From: Maribacter arcticus
GTDB taxonomy: Bacteria > Bacteroidota > Bacteroidia > Flavobacteriales > Flavobacteriaceae
Reading direction: 5' to 3'
Assembly (NCBI RefSeq): GCF_900167935.1
Contig: NZ_FUYL01000006.1
Span: 62,001-126,000 of the forward strand
Length of the DNA: 64,000 bases
Part shown: piece by piece, positions 19,751 through 29,440 of the stretch
How positions within the stretch are numbered: the stretch's first letter is position 1
How the letters are laid out: each line of letters starts with the position of its first letter
Notes under the pieces: model-generated
Seen by the model: the letters and a program-made list of their open reading frames with translations, nothing else
Told to the model about the DNA's origin: nothing
Databases searched by the model: none
Position numbers and translations under genes: made by a program

Positions 19751-20854
19751 TTAATTCGATTTAAGGTTAATGGTTGTGCCTGTTTTAGAACTTGTTATGG
19801 CTGCTTGTAGAATCTCCATAGTAATCATGTTATTTTCTAATGCATATACATTGTAAGGTTCTAAAATTAATTGGTTATTGATAACAGCTGCAAAAACAGA
19901 AAAAGGATCATCAAATGGTTTTTGTCGTTCCCCTAAAAGAAATGTCTCTTCGGTATAATCGCTGTATCCTTTAGAAAGTCTTAATCGTAATTGAGTAGGG
20001 TTATCAGAATAAATAGCACCCTTTGTACCATAGAGTTCCATATCTTTTCTGCCTATGGGCCAATTCCATGAAGGTTCTAGTATGGCCATTTCATTATCGT
20101 AGGTCAAAATAATGGTAGCATCGTCATCTACATTAGGATTGTTTTCAGGTTGTAACTGTTGTGTAACAGCAGTAATACTATTTGGTCGTTTGCCCTTCAT
20201 TAGCCAAGTCATCAGATTAGCTCCGTAACAACCAAAATCTGTAATGGCGCCACCGCCATTTAATATAGGATCCGATAACCATTCTAAAAACTCATCAGAA
20301 ACACCAATTTTCTTTGGGCCTTTGTGACCGTCTCTAATGATAACTTTTCTTAAATCGCCTATAGTTCCCTTTTCTAATAAATCGTTTGCCTTTACATTGG
20401 TCTCATACCATGAAGTTTCATAATTTGTTAAAACATGGATTTTATATTTTTTAGCCAATGCTTCAATTTTTTTAGCGTCCTCAAGATTGGTGGCTAAAGG
20501 TTTTTCTACCATCACATGTATGCCCTTTGGGGCGCATGACTCCACTACGTTCAAATGTTCCTTTATATTGCCAAAAGCAGCTACAGCATCTGGTTTTACT
20601 TTTTTTATCATTTCATCCATAGTATCAAAAACCATATCCATGGAAAAGCCAAATTCATTAGAAAGTCTTTGCGCTAATTGCTTGTTGGGTTCAACAATAC
20701 CCACCATTTTAATATCAGTTTGAGAATCCCTACTAAGAATCCACCCAACATGACCATGTGTAAGACCGGAAACGCCCAATTTCACTGCACTATCTTGCGC
20801 GATACTACTATTTATGGACAGTATCAATATTAGGGTTGCGAAAAATTGTTTCAT
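19751..20854 (-). CDS. Sec-exported Gfo/Idh/MocA family oxidoreductase
   Basis: 367 aa NAD(P)-dependent sugar oxidoreductase family member with a Sec-type signal peptide ending SSIAQ; no twin-arginine pair is present. The mature N-terminus has VKLGVSGLTHGHV where most relatives have a GxGxxG Rossmann loop. The conserved EKPLATN motif, carrying the catalytic lysine, is intact, and GGGAITDFGCYG fits the substrate domain. Family members oxidise or reduce sugars, inositols and biliverdin. A nucleotide-dependent enzyme exported unfolded would need its cofactor bound outside, or act without one. It is first in the operon with the M28 and DUF2007 genes. Confidence 0.87.
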   Translation of the reverse strand: MKQFFATLILILSINSSIAQDSAVKLGVSGLTHGHVGWILSRDSQTDIKMVGIVEPNKQLAQRLSNEFGFSMDMVFDTMDEMIKKVKPDAVAAFGNIKEHLNVVESCAPKGIHVMVEKPLATNLEDAKKIEALAKKYKIHVLTNYETSWYETNVKANDLLEKGTIGDLRKVIIRDGHKGPKKIGVSDEFLEWLSDPILNGGGAITDFGCYGANLMTWLMKGKRPNSITAVTQQLQPENNPNVDDDATIILTYDNEMAILEPSWNWPIGRKDMELYGTKGAIYSDNPTQLRLRLSKGYSDYTEETFLLGERQKPFDDPFSVFAAVINNQLILEPYNVYALENNMITMEILQAAITSSKTGTTINLKSN

Positions 20855-21068
20855 AAGAAGGTTTTTAAAAATTTAAATAGGCACTTCAATTGTTTTGTGC
20901 TCTATTAGATTAGTACTTATGGTAAATACAATCAACTCTCATAAGTTTACCAATGAAAATAATTTAAGTGGACATTCACTTGATTTCTATTATAAAAAAC
21001 ACGGATAAGGGGCTATTTAAAAGAGCCATATTTCAGCTAAATATAAGAAAGTAGCAGCTTAAAAAACC

Positions 21069-21099
21069 AAAAAGGCGCCTTTATTTGGCGCCTTTTTTT
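21069..21099 (-). terminator. Terminator of the pirin gene
   Basis: Stem AAAAAGGCGCC/GGCGCCTTTTT with a 7-nt loop, 41 nt past the pirin stop. It has runs on both sides, but no plus-strand gene ends just upstream. Confidence 0.85.
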
Positions 21100-21139
21100 C
21101 AAAATAGTTAACTCTTATTTTATAAAATCCACTAAATTT

Positions 21140-21853
21140 TCAGCTATTCATTGGTACTTCCATAACTAATACTTTGGCAGTACTATTACTATGTAGTGTA
21201 AAGGAGTCGGTTTCCCAAATTCCATAACCATCTCGTTTATTTAAATTTTGGTCATTCACAACAATATCACCTTCTAAAACAAAAATATACACTCCATTTC
21301 CTTCTTTTTTTATAGAATAGGAATCTGTTTTGTCAGATTCATAATCACCTAAATGAAACCATGCATCTTGGTGAATCCAAACTCCATTATCATCTTCATT
21401 TGGAGAGAGTATTTGATAAAAACTGTTTTTGGTTTCAATATTTTTTATAGAAATTTGATCGTATCGCGGAACTACATCTTTTTTATTCGGAATTACCCAA
21501 ATTTGTAGAAATTTAACCAGTTCATTTTTGTTCTTGTTATGCTCACTGTGTGAAACTCCTGTACCAGCACTCATTACCTGTACATCACCTGATTTAATAA
21601 CAGTAGAATTCCCCATATCGTCCATATGTTGAAGATCACCTTCTAGTGGTATAGAAATTATTTCCATATTACTGTGAGGATGTGTTCCAAATCCACGACC
21701 TGCAGCAACCATATCATCGTTTAATACCCTCAGTACCCCAAAATTCATACGGTCGGGGTTATGATAGTTCGCAAAACTAAAGCTATGATATGAGTTTAAC
21801 CATCCATGATCAGCATGTCCTCTGGTGTCTGATTTATGTAAAATTGTTTTCAT
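21140..21853 (-). CDS. Pirin family protein (YhhW-like)
   Basis: 237 aa bicupin of the pirin family. The N-terminal cupin has the metal-binding set HPHSNMEII and later GVSHSEHN (His, His, His, Glu pattern). Some relatives, such as E. coli YhhW, show quercetinase activity; others act as redox-sensing cofactors. The physiological role here is unknown. It is monocistronic, with its own terminator and a 190-bp divergent gap to the next gene. Confidence 0.92.
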   Translation of the reverse strand: MKTILHKSDTRGHADHGWLNSYHSFSFANYHNPDRMNFGVLRVLNDDMVAAGRGFGTHPHSNMEIISIPLEGDLQHMDDMGNSTVIKSGDVQVMSAGTGVSHSEHNKNKNELVKFLQIWVIPNKKDVVPRYDQISIKNIETKNSFYQILSPNEDDNGVWIHQDAWFHLGDYESDKTDSYSIKKEGNGVYIFVLEGDIVVNDQNLNKRDGYGIWETDSFTLHSNSTAKVLVMEVPMNS

Positions 21854-22043
21854 TTTTATTCTATTTGAGATATAAAGTTAGTCGTTTTTTCTTTCCTAAG
21901 TTTACAGTTAAAGTGTTGATTATAATGAGTTACAATATCTTTTTTAAGTAAGGTAAATTGCTTTTGAATTGTTTCTTGCTAAAAGAAGTGGCTGACATAA
22001 TATAAAAATAAGAAAAACGTTATACACAAAAATTCTCTTTTAA

Positions 22044-22514
22044 ATGAAATCTATTTCTTTTCTATGCTTATTATTTTCAATTTCAACAATATATGCTCAA
22101 AGTAGTGCTGATGCTGTTAAACATTTAGGCGCAGGTATTGTTATTGGAGGAGTTGGAGGATATGCTGCAAATAAGATATCGAAAGGTCAGCGAGGCTGGA
22201 CTTGGGCTGGTGCTGTAGGAAGTAGCTTAGTTGCAGGATTAGCAAAAGAGGCTTTTTATGATAAACCAAAAGGCGCTACTTGGGAAACAAGAGATGTTGT
22301 TTTTACTACGTTAGGTGGTGTGGTTTCTGCATTAGCATTAGAAGTATTTACAGGTAATGATAGTGGTAGAAGAGGAAGAAGTGGCAATGGCAGAAAATGC
22401 GGTTGTTTGGTCGCTGAATTAGATTTTAATCAAGAATTAGATTTGCCAATATTTGTAGAAAATGGAACGGGAGATATTACCTCAGAATTACAGGCTGCCT
22501 ATATTTTAAGATAA
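22044..22514 (+). CDS. Uncharacterised secreted glycine-rich protein, YfiM-like pattern
   Basis: 156 aa with a signal peptide ending IYAQ. The mature part has a DAVKHLGAG start, a GG-rich hydrophobic segment, then AGLAKEAFYD and ETRDVVFTTLGG. This spacing (D..KH, KE..YD, RD, GG) resembles the YfiM/DUF2279 group of small envelope proteins, but the match is by eye. Two or three hydrophobic segments could be membrane-spanning. A basic RRGRSGNGRKCGC stretch precedes an acidic tail. Its stop is 2 bp from the convergent DUF58 gene. Function unknown. Confidence 0.75.
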   Translation: MKSISFLCLLFSISTIYAQSSADAVKHLGAGIVIGGVGGYAANKISKGQRGWTWAGAVGSSLVAGLAKEAFYDKPKGATWETRDVVFTTLGGVVSALALEVFTGNDSGRRGRSGNGRKCGCLVAELDFNQELDLPIFVENGTGDITSELQAAYILR

Positions 22515-22516
22515 GC

Positions 22517-23851
22517 TCATAAAAGTCCCTTTGCCTTTATTTCTAAATATTTATTTAAAGTGTTGATAGTTAAATCTTCTGGTTTGGTGAGTATGGTTTG
22601 TATACCGTATTTACGTAATTCATTTACTACCAATTGCTTTTCGTAAATAAATTTCTCTGCTATGGTTTGCTCAAAAATTTCTAATGTATTATTTGGTTTT
22701 TTCTGGGTGTAAGAAATGAGCTCAGTATTCTCGAAAAATATAACAACAAGTAAATGTTGTTTTGCGATTGCTTGTAAGTAAGGAAGTTGACGATGCAGTG
22801 CATCTAAAGTTTCAAAATTGGTATAAAGTAAGAGAAGACTTCTTTGGGGCAGATATCTCTTTGTGTCGATATACAATCTACTAAAATCACTTTCTACAAA
22901 ATTTGTTTTGAGATTGAATAATGTTTCAAGAATAAGATTCATTTGTGAACTTCTACGTTCAGCAACTACTCTATTTTCTATTTTATTACTAAAAGCGAAC
23001 ATACCCGCTTTATCATTTTTCTTCAAAGCGATGTTGCTGATTACAAGTGTAGCATTTATGGCATAATCTAATAAGCTAAGTTCGTTAAAGGGCATTTTCA
23101 TTACACGCCCTTTATCAATAATTGAATATATAGGTTGAGATTTTTCATCTTGAAACTGGTTAACCATCAATTGACCTTTTTTCGCAGTAGCTTTCCAATT
23201 TATGTTTCTTATATCATCACCTTGAATATAATCTTTGATTTGTTCAAACTCCATCGTATTACCGATACGGCGTATTTTCTTTATTCCATGCTCAAAAAGT
23301 CTATTGCTAAATGCCAAGAGATCATACTTTCGAAGTTGTAGAAAAGAAGGGTATACCGGTACTTCTTTGTCTTGGTCAAAGGTGAACCTACGGGCAATAA
23401 AGCCAATAGGCGAACAAGCGAAAATATTTAAATTGCCAAAACTATAAATACCTCTTTCTACGGGTCTAACGGAGTAGGAATATAATTTTTGTTTACCGGT
23501 TTTTATACGACTTTTAAAGCTAAGGTCTCTCTTTTGAAATTGAAAAGGGAGTTCATCTATGATATTCAAATGACTTGAAAACAGGTATTGATTGGTGACC
23601 TTAATTTCAATTGTATTTTCATCTCCATTTGAAAGTTTGTCAGAAACAATTCTATCTGCAATTACACCATCTTTCGAAAGAAATAAGAGAAGTATATCAA
23701 TAAGGCATAATGTTAAGAAAAGATAGAAAAAGGACTTGGCAAGAAATGTAATGTTTTCAAAGATATAGGATACCAGAAAACAGAGAATTACCCCTGTTAA
23801 TGCAAAGAAAAACCTCTTTTGTAGAAATATGTTTTTGAACGCCTTTTTCAC
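22517..23851 (-). CDS. DUF58 domain membrane protein
   Basis: 444 aa protein with two N-terminal membrane helices (~residues 12-55) and a cytoplasmic DUF58/VWA-like domain marked by GDDIRNINWKATAKKGQLMVN. DUF58 proteins regularly pair with MoxR ATPases and probably assemble or activate partners. It is the last gene of a six-gene minus-strand operon with MoxR 6 bp upstream. No terminator is seen because the convergent gene ends 2 bp away. Confidence 0.92.
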   Translation of the reverse strand: MKKAFKNIFLQKRFFFALTGVILCFLVSYIFENITFLAKSFFYLFLTLCLIDILLLFLSKDGVIADRIVSDKLSNGDENTIEIKVTNQYLFSSHLNIIDELPFQFQKRDLSFKSRIKTGKQKLYSYSVRPVERGIYSFGNLNIFACSPIGFIARRFTFDQDKEVPVYPSFLQLRKYDLLAFSNRLFEHGIKKIRRIGNTMEFEQIKDYIQGDDIRNINWKATAKKGQLMVNQFQDEKSQPIYSIIDKGRVMKMPFNELSLLDYAINATLVISNIALKKNDKAGMFAFSNKIENRVVAERRSSQMNLILETLFNLKTNFVESDFSRLYIDTKRYLPQRSLLLLYTNFETLDALHRQLPYLQAIAKQHLLVVIFFENTELISYTQKKPNNTLEIFEQTIAEKFIYEKQLVVNELRKYGIQTILTKPEDLTINTLNKYLEIKAKGLL

Positions 23852-23857
23852 AATTAC

Positions 23858-24856
23858 TTATCTAGGAATTTCTATGGTTTGAATTAAATCTTGCACCATT
23901 TTTTCGGCGGTTAACCCTTCCATTTCACGCTCTGGAGTAAGTATAATACGGTGACATAATATTGGTCCTACAACTTTTTTAATATCATCTGGGGTAATGA
24001 AGTCTCTACCATTAATTGCCGCTACTGCTTTTGAGGCCTCTAATATGGCAATTGAAGCTCTTGGAGATGCACCTAAATAAAGGTTTGCGTTGGTTCGGGT
24101 ATTATTGACTATTGCAGCAATATATTTCAGTAAATTATCTTCTACGATAATATCCTTTATTACATTTTGGTATGCAGCTATCTGTTCTGCCGATAATACA
24201 GAATCAATAAGGGCTTCAATATTAGTAGTTTTCTGTTGGTGTTTATTTTCTAGAATTTGAATTTCTTCTTCAAGAGTAGGGTAGTGAACATTAATCTTGA
24301 ATAAAAAACGATCTAGTTGAGCTTCAGGTAATCTGTAGGTGCCTTCTTGTTCTATAGGATTTTGAGTTGCAAAGACCAAAAATGGAGGTTGCATTTCAAA
24401 TTCATTACCATCGATAGTAATTTGTCGCTCTGCCATAGCTTCAAAAAGAGCAGCTTGTGTTTTTGCAGGAGCTCTGTTAATCTCATCAATTAGGATAATG
24501 TTCGAAAAGATAGGGCCTTTTTTAAACTCGAATTCAGATGTTTTTACATTAAAAATAGAAGTACCTAAAATATCACTCGGCATTAAATCTGGCGTAAATT
24601 GAATTCTACTAAAATCGACATTCATGGTCTTTGCCAATAATTTTGCAGTAACTGTTTTGGCGACTCCGGGTACACCTTCAATTAATGAATGCCCATTTGC
24701 CAAGATAGAAACAATTAGTAATTCTATCATGTCTTGTTGGCCAATGATTACTTTGCCCAATTCAGCTTTAACTCTAACTACCGATTCTTGTAGCTTAGAA
24801 AGGTCTATTCTAGAGTTAAATTCTAAGTTGTTTTCATCTTGTGTATTATCTTCCAT
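23858..24856 (-). CDS. MoxR family AAA+ ATPase
   Basis: 332 aa AAA+ ATPase. Walker A is GVPGVAKT, Walker B is IILIDEINRAPAKTQ, sensor 1 lies in FATQNPIEQEGTYRLPEAQLDRF and sensor 2 in GASPRASIAI. MoxR ATPases act as chaperones that insert metals or assemble VWA-domain complexes. Its start overlaps the DUF4350 stop by 11 nt, and DUF58 follows after 6 bp, so the genes are tightly coupled. Confidence 0.96.
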   Translation of the reverse strand: MEDNTQDENNLEFNSRIDLSKLQESVVRVKAELGKVIIGQQDMIELLIVSILANGHSLIEGVPGVAKTVTAKLLAKTMNVDFSRIQFTPDLMPSDILGTSIFNVKTSEFEFKKGPIFSNIILIDEINRAPAKTQAALFEAMAERQITIDGNEFEMQPPFLVFATQNPIEQEGTYRLPEAQLDRFLFKINVHYPTLEEEIQILENKHQQKTTNIEALIDSVLSAEQIAAYQNVIKDIIVEDNLLKYIAAIVNNTRTNANLYLGASPRASIAILEASKAVAAINGRDFITPDDIKKVVGPILCHRIILTPEREMEGLTAEKMVQDLIQTIEIPR

Positions 24857-26066
24857 AAGATTGTTTAAATGTGTTTATTTTCTGCGCTAGGTTTAAAGTA
24901 TCTTGTTCTGTATGTATAGGTTTGTTTTTCAGACTCAACATGAAGTCTATTAAAGATTTTGTTTCTTCAATGTTTTTGCCTGCTTTCGCTGCTAATTGAG
25001 TTACTAACCTTTCATTTAAAACTGTTGTATTTATATAATATCTATTTCTTATATAGGTTAAAAAGTAGTTTATCTTTTTACTGTTTAGGTTTGTGTAGTC
25101 TTTACTTTGATGATAAAGAGATCCTACGGTTCTTGCGAACTCGACCGATGAATTTTCTAAAGGTTTAATAACTGGTATAATTCGTTGTTCTCGCTTCGCT
25201 TTAAAAATCACAAAAAGCAGAAGTCCGCATAATACTAGATAATAACTCCATTTTAAAGCAGGTTGATTTAAAACAAATCGCATTGGGGAGGATATTACCT
25301 TTCTTCCCGATTTTTTATAATCATCCCAATACAACAAATTATTATGTAAGTAAGAAAAACTATTGGCGCTATAGCTACTTTTATCGCTTAATAAATAATA
25401 ATTTGTGAACGCAATGGGTAGGGTGTTGATGATGAAACTTCCTTTGCCGAACGATGTTTTAATGAAGTTTGGTTTAACTTGTTTTACGTTCTTTTCATTA
25501 TTTAAAAATGTGTTGTCTTTAAAATGTATATGACCTAAAATCTCAGTGTTTAATGTATCTAAACTTGTGAAGAAGGCAGTATTGACCCCTCTTTCAAATT
25601 CATAAATATTTTTATTTAAGTCAGTGTGAGTAAAGTCAACATTTACGGTGTCTTCTTTAATGGTATACTCCTGTAAAATTTCAATATTAAGAGTGTCGGC
25701 TAATTTACCTCTAAGCTCTGTTGTCGCTATAAATACTTGATTACCCTTTGCAACGTATTCTAAAATTTGATTCGTTTCCTGTTCATCCAAATATATATTA
25801 TCATTAATCAGTATATAATTAGAAGTTATCGAAGAGTCATTTTTTATAAGCACATCATAAATACTTTCTTCGACCGATTGTATTTCGCTATTCGGAAAAA
25901 GTGAAGGCAGTTCATTAAAAAGTACAAAGCACCCAAAAGGTATCTTTGAAATTGAAGTATATGAAGGTCTCCAATTAATAGGTCTAGGGCGAACTATTTC
26001 GGTTACGATAATACCAACGAGTACCGCAATTAAAAAGCCTAGAATTATTTTTGAACGCCTCTCCAA
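24846..26066 (-). CDS. DUF4350 domain membrane protein
   Basis: 406 aa protein with an N-terminal membrane helix (~residues 8-26), an extracytoplasmic DUF4350 domain with a GATase-like fold (~35-240, including VAKGNQVFIA and KGSFIINTLPIAFTNYYLL), a second helix near residues 275-292 and a cytoplasmic helical tail. DUF4350 proteins are regular members of MoxR/DUF58 clusters; their biochemical role is unknown. One base separates it from the DUF4129 gene upstream. Confidence 0.87.
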   Translation of the reverse strand: MERRSKIILGFLIAVLVGIIVTEIVRPRPINWRPSYTSISKIPFGCFVLFNELPSLFPNSEIQSVEESIYDVLIKNDSSITSNYILINDNIYLDEQETNQILEYVAKGNQVFIATTELRGKLADTLNIEILQEYTIKEDTVNVDFTHTDLNKNIYEFERGVNTAFFTSLDTLNTEILGHIHFKDNTFLNNEKNVKQVKPNFIKTSFGKGSFIINTLPIAFTNYYLLSDKSSYSANSFSYLHNNLLYWDDYKKSGRKVISSPMRFVLNQPALKWSYYLVLCGLLLFVIFKAKREQRIIPVIKPLENSSVEFARTVGSLYHQSKDYTNLNSKKINYFLTYIRNRYYINTTVLNERLVTQLAAKAGKNIEETKSLIDFMLSLKNKPIHTEQDTLNLAQKINTFKQSYGR

Positions 26067-26067
26067 T

Positions 26068-26790
26068 TTATTGTTTAATTAGTTTGTTAATAGATTTAAA
26101 GTCTAAAACTGATTTTTCATATTTATTTAAGTCGATAGTCTGTTCACCATACCATATGTGGTCGTATAAGTAGGTTACCTTTTTAAAACCTTGTTGTATA
26201 GTCGGCTGTGCTATTTCGTTTAAGTAGTCAGAATTCGTTTTATCAAAATGCCATTGAATAACATCGTTTTTTGAAAGTTTTTGTAAAGTGAGAAGAAACT
26301 GATATCGAATAGCAAGTCGGTAATCAGAGTTTTCTAATGCTGTACGTAAAAGGTTATTTACATCAATAGTTTCTATGTGCTCTTCAGTAAGATTTATATC
26401 GTGAAATGATTTAGCCTTTTTATTGAAAATAGAATTAAAATTTTCATTGATTAATACTTTCACAATTAAATAAATGGCCAATATGACCAACAGAAAGTAG
26501 ATAAGGTATTCTAAAGCTTGAAGCAGTTGAGGTGATAACTCTATACCAAAAATGCGATATAAACCTTTACCTACCCAATTTATAAATCGTGCTAAAAGGT
26601 TTTGTGATTCTCCAGTTTTTGTGGCGTAATTAAATTCTTCTCCTACATACTTTTTAGAATGATTAACATCTAATTGGCGCATAGTCAAAACAGATGATGT
26701 ATCAATTCTAACAATACTGTCTTGTTCCCCTTGTGCAAAGCTGCAAAGGGTCACAAATTGAAATACTAAAAGAAGAAAGATGTTTTTCAA
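26068..26790 (-). CDS. DUF4129 domain membrane protein
   Basis: 240 aa protein with a signal peptide (LCSFAQ), a central membrane helix around residues 90-112 and a C-terminal DUF4129 domain (LLRTALENSDYRLAIRYQFLLTL). In other genomes DUF4129 is fused to transglutaminases or sits in MoxR operons. One base separates it from both neighbours, so it is part of the same transcript. Confidence 0.87.
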   Translation of the reverse strand: MKNIFLLLVFQFVTLCSFAQGEQDSIVRIDTSSVLTMRQLDVNHSKKYVGEEFNYATKTGESQNLLARFINWVGKGLYRIFGIELSPQLLQALEYLIYFLLVILAIYLIVKVLINENFNSIFNKKAKSFHDINLTEEHIETIDVNNLLRTALENSDYRLAIRYQFLLTLQKLSKNDVIQWHFDKTNSDYLNEIAQPTIQQGFKKVTYLYDHIWYGEQTIDLNKYEKSVLDFKSINKLIKQ

Positions 26791-26791
26791 A

Positions 26792-27730
26792 TTAGTAGTT
26801 TTGGCCTATTTGCGCTATGGAAGCCCTTGTGTTTTCGTTATATGTTTTTTCATGTAAAGCATAATACAATATGCCATTCACAAATTGAGACAGGCATTGG
26901 CCGTAAACTGCTATAATTAATATGAAACAAGTACCTAACGTGTAAATTATAGTTGTTACTATAGAATGCGAATAATCTACATTGTTTTCAACCACATGAA
27001 ATGTGTACACTCCAATTATTATTGCTGGTACTATTAGTGTTATCATTAGTAAAATTCCCAGAAGTAACCCTAATATGAAGTTTACTCCTACAGATTTCCA
27101 AAAATTAGCGGTTACTAATCTCCAGCCTTCACCCAAGGCATCTGTAATTCCCTTTTTCTTTTCTAACATATCGAAAAAAGATACTCCGATCCATGCTGAA
27201 ATAAAGAATTGAAAAATGTATTGAGCAAAAATCCCTAAAATTGGAATTATGACTAGAATGAATGAAGCCATTAAAATTACTAGGTATATAGGAATAAGTA
27301 GTAAAACAAAAAGGATAATATTGCCAAACTGACTTTTGGCATATTCCCACACTTCTTTTTTGTCAATATCTGAACTTTTCTTTTCTACATATTTGATCAT
27401 ATAGCTACTCGATAACGAATAGTTTAAAACGGCGACACATATAAAAATGACAAAGAAAAGAAAACCGCCAAAACCTAAATAAAGGTAATAATTTTGTTCT
27501 AACCCAATCTCTCCAGAAACATTCTCATAATTATATTCATGAGCAATCATCCCAATAAAACCTGAGACCAATAGATAACTTGCAATTAATAATCCTACTA
27601 AGAATATACCATTATAGCTAATGAAAACATTGGTGAAGTTTTTAATATTCTGTTTAAAAAAGTCAAAGTATGTGGAGATTATTTCTCCGAATTCACGGTT
27701 TACCCGTAATGGTATGTAATTGTCTTTCAT
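26792..27730 (-). CDS. Uncharacterised multipass membrane protein of the MoxR cluster
   Basis: 312 aa with about six hydrophobic helices and a short cytoplasmic N-terminus (VNREFGEIISTYFDFF). The arrangement resembles the membrane domain seen next to glycerophosphodiester phosphodiesterases and DUF975-type proteins, but I cannot assign a family firmly. Its start overlaps the end of the SpoIIM-family gene by 38 nt, which indicates translational coupling. Confidence 0.75.
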   Translation of the reverse strand: MKDNYIPLRVNREFGEIISTYFDFFKQNIKNFTNVFISYNGIFLVGLLIASYLLVSGFIGMIAHEYNYENVSGEIGLEQNYYLYLGFGGFLFFVIFICVAVLNYSLSSSYMIKYVEKKSSDIDKKEVWEYAKSQFGNIILFVLLLIPIYLVILMASFILVIIPILGIFAQYIFQFFISAWIGVSFFDMLEKKKGITDALGEGWRLVTANFWKSVGVNFILGLLLGILLMITLIVPAIIIGVYTFHVVENNVDYSHSIVTTIIYTLGTCFILIIAVYGQCLSQFVNGILYYALHEKTYNENTRASIAQIGQNY

Positions 27731-28679
27731 GTCTGTTATTAAGTATTATGGGGTAAGCTATATAATAGAATACAATTAAAAATAAAGAGGCGGCAATAAT
27801 TAAAAATGCCAACCAATTGGGCATATCGGTATAGCGAGTTATAAAACCTTCGATAAAACCTGCAATAATAAAAAAGGGTATAGTACTTACAACTACTTTT
27901 AATCCGTCTTTGGCTCCTTTCATAAAAGAGATGCGTCTAGAATAGGTTTTAGGAAATAAAATGCTATTTCCCATTATTAAGCCAGCACAACCTGCAATTA
28001 TAATTACCGAGATTTCAATAGTACCATGTAACCATATTTGTTTGTTAGCTTCAAAGAAAACGCCTTTGGTATAGAAAAATGTTATGAATGCACCGAGCAT
28101 TATTCCGTTACTAAAAAGAATGTAGGCGGTTCCTATGCTCGTAATAACGCCAAAGGCAAAGGCTAAAAAAGCTACTCTAATATTATTAATGGTAATCCCT
28201 AAAAAGCTGCCTATTTCACTACCACCTTTATAAATTGCCGCGGGATCTCCGTTTGCAATATTATTTAAGGTTTCGTTGACATAAGCGTCCCCTAGAATTA
28301 ATCTAACGAAAGTAGCATCGTTTAATGCAGATAGCGAACCAATTGCAGATGCGATAATAAAAATCAAGAAGGCAATGCCTAAGGTTTTGTGATATTGTTT
28401 GAAAAATAGTGGGAATTCGGTAAGCCAGAAGTCAATAACACGATTACGGCTTTCCTTTTTATTTTTATAAATTTTTTGGTGAGCTTGTGAAGCCAAACCA
28501 TTTAAATACAATAAAGTCTTACTTTCTGCGTAATAAGTTTGCGCATAAGCTAAATCATTGGTCAGTTGAATATAACCATTGGCAAGATCATCTGGATTTG
28601 TGTTGGCCCCAAGGTTAATGGCCTTTTCAAATACTATCCATTTTTCCTTATTTTGCCTTACAAAAGCAGCTTCGCGCAT
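27693..28679 (-). CDS. Stage II sporulation protein M (SpoIIM) family membrane protein
   Basis: 328 aa membrane protein. A soluble helical N-terminus (~residues 1-100) is followed by about five membrane helices, with GVFFEANKQIWLHGTIEISVIIIAGCAG as the conserved SpoIIM-family core. In sporulators SpoIIM helps remodel peptidoglycan during engulfment. This organism is not a sporulator, and in Bacteroidota the protein is a standard member of the RDD/DUF4129/MoxR cluster. It is the first gene of the minus-strand operon, divergent from RDD with a 32-bp gap. Confidence 0.9.
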   Translation of the reverse strand: MREAAFVRQNKEKWIVFEKAINLGANTNPDDLANGYIQLTNDLAYAQTYYAESKTLLYLNGLASQAHQKIYKNKKESRNRVIDFWLTEFPLFFKQYHKTLGIAFLIFIIASAIGSLSALNDATFVRLILGDAYVNETLNNIANGDPAAIYKGGSEIGSFLGITINNIRVAFLAFAFGVITSIGTAYILFSNGIMLGAFITFFYTKGVFFEANKQIWLHGTIEISVIIIAGCAGLIMGNSILFPKTYSRRISFMKGAKDGLKVVVSTIPFFIIAGFIEGFITRYTDMPNWLAFLIIAASLFLIVFYYIAYPIILNNRHERQLHTITGKP

Positions 28680-28711
28680 AAACAGTATTTACCTTGTTAA
28701 TTTAAGACTTA

Positions 28712-29437
28712 ATGAATAACCTTCAAATCAATACAACGCAAAATGTTAATCTTAATTATATCATTGTTAGTATTGGTGAGCGAATTGCAGCATTTTTTAT
28801 TGATGCTTTTATTTTATATCTCTATTCCCTTTTAGTGAATATACTAGGCGATGCTATCGGTTATATTTATGATGACGTTTGGACACAACGAGGATTAATG
28901 GCTTTAATTTTCTTACCGGCAATGTTCTATAGCTTATTAATGCATATTATTTTTAATGGCAGAACGGTTGGTAAAATGTTGCTTAAAATGAGAGTGGTAA
29001 AGGTAGATGGATCACCAGTACATTGGAGTAATTATTTGGTTCGTTGGATGCTGCGCTTGGTTGATATTTGGCTTTTTGTGGGCTCAATTGGTATTTTAAC
29101 CATTCTATTTTCAGAAAAGAGACAGCGTTTAGGTGATGCCGCTGCAGGTACTGTGGTCATTAGCACAAAGAACAAAACAACCGTGTCGCACACTATATTA
29201 GAAGAAGTGGAAGACACGTATGTACCACAATTTACCAATGTTACGATATTGACCGATAAGGATATTCGATTAATTAAAGAAACTTTTAGTGCAGCTAAAA
29301 AAAGCAACGATTTTAAGACATTAAAGGCGTTAAGAGAAAAGGTTGATAGTATCTTGCAAACAAATTCTGAATTATACGATATGAAGTATTTAGAAACTGT
29401 TCTTAAAGACTATAATTACTTTACCCAAAAGTTATAA
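28712..29437 (+). CDS. RDD family membrane protein
   Basis: 241 aa protein with an RDD domain: helices at ~residues 20-40, 55-80 and 110-130, and the signature segments GERIAAFFIDAFIL, NGRTVGKMLLKMRVV and KRQRLGDAAAGTVV. A cytoplasmic helical tail follows. Function is unknown; members may be transporters or scaffold proteins. It is divergent from the SpoIIM gene and immediately followed by the TRIC-type gene. Confidence 0.92.
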   Translation: MNNLQINTTQNVNLNYIIVSIGERIAAFFIDAFILYLYSLLVNILGDAIGYIYDDVWTQRGLMALIFLPAMFYSLLMHIIFNGRTVGKMLLKMRVVKVDGSPVHWSNYLVRWMLRLVDIWLFVGSIGILTILFSEKRQRLGDAAAGTVVISTKNKTTVSHTILEEVEDTYVPQFTNVTILTDKDIRLIKETFSAAKKSNDFKTLKALREKVDSILQTNSELYDMKYLETVLKDYNYFTQKL

Positions 29438-29440
29438 GTG

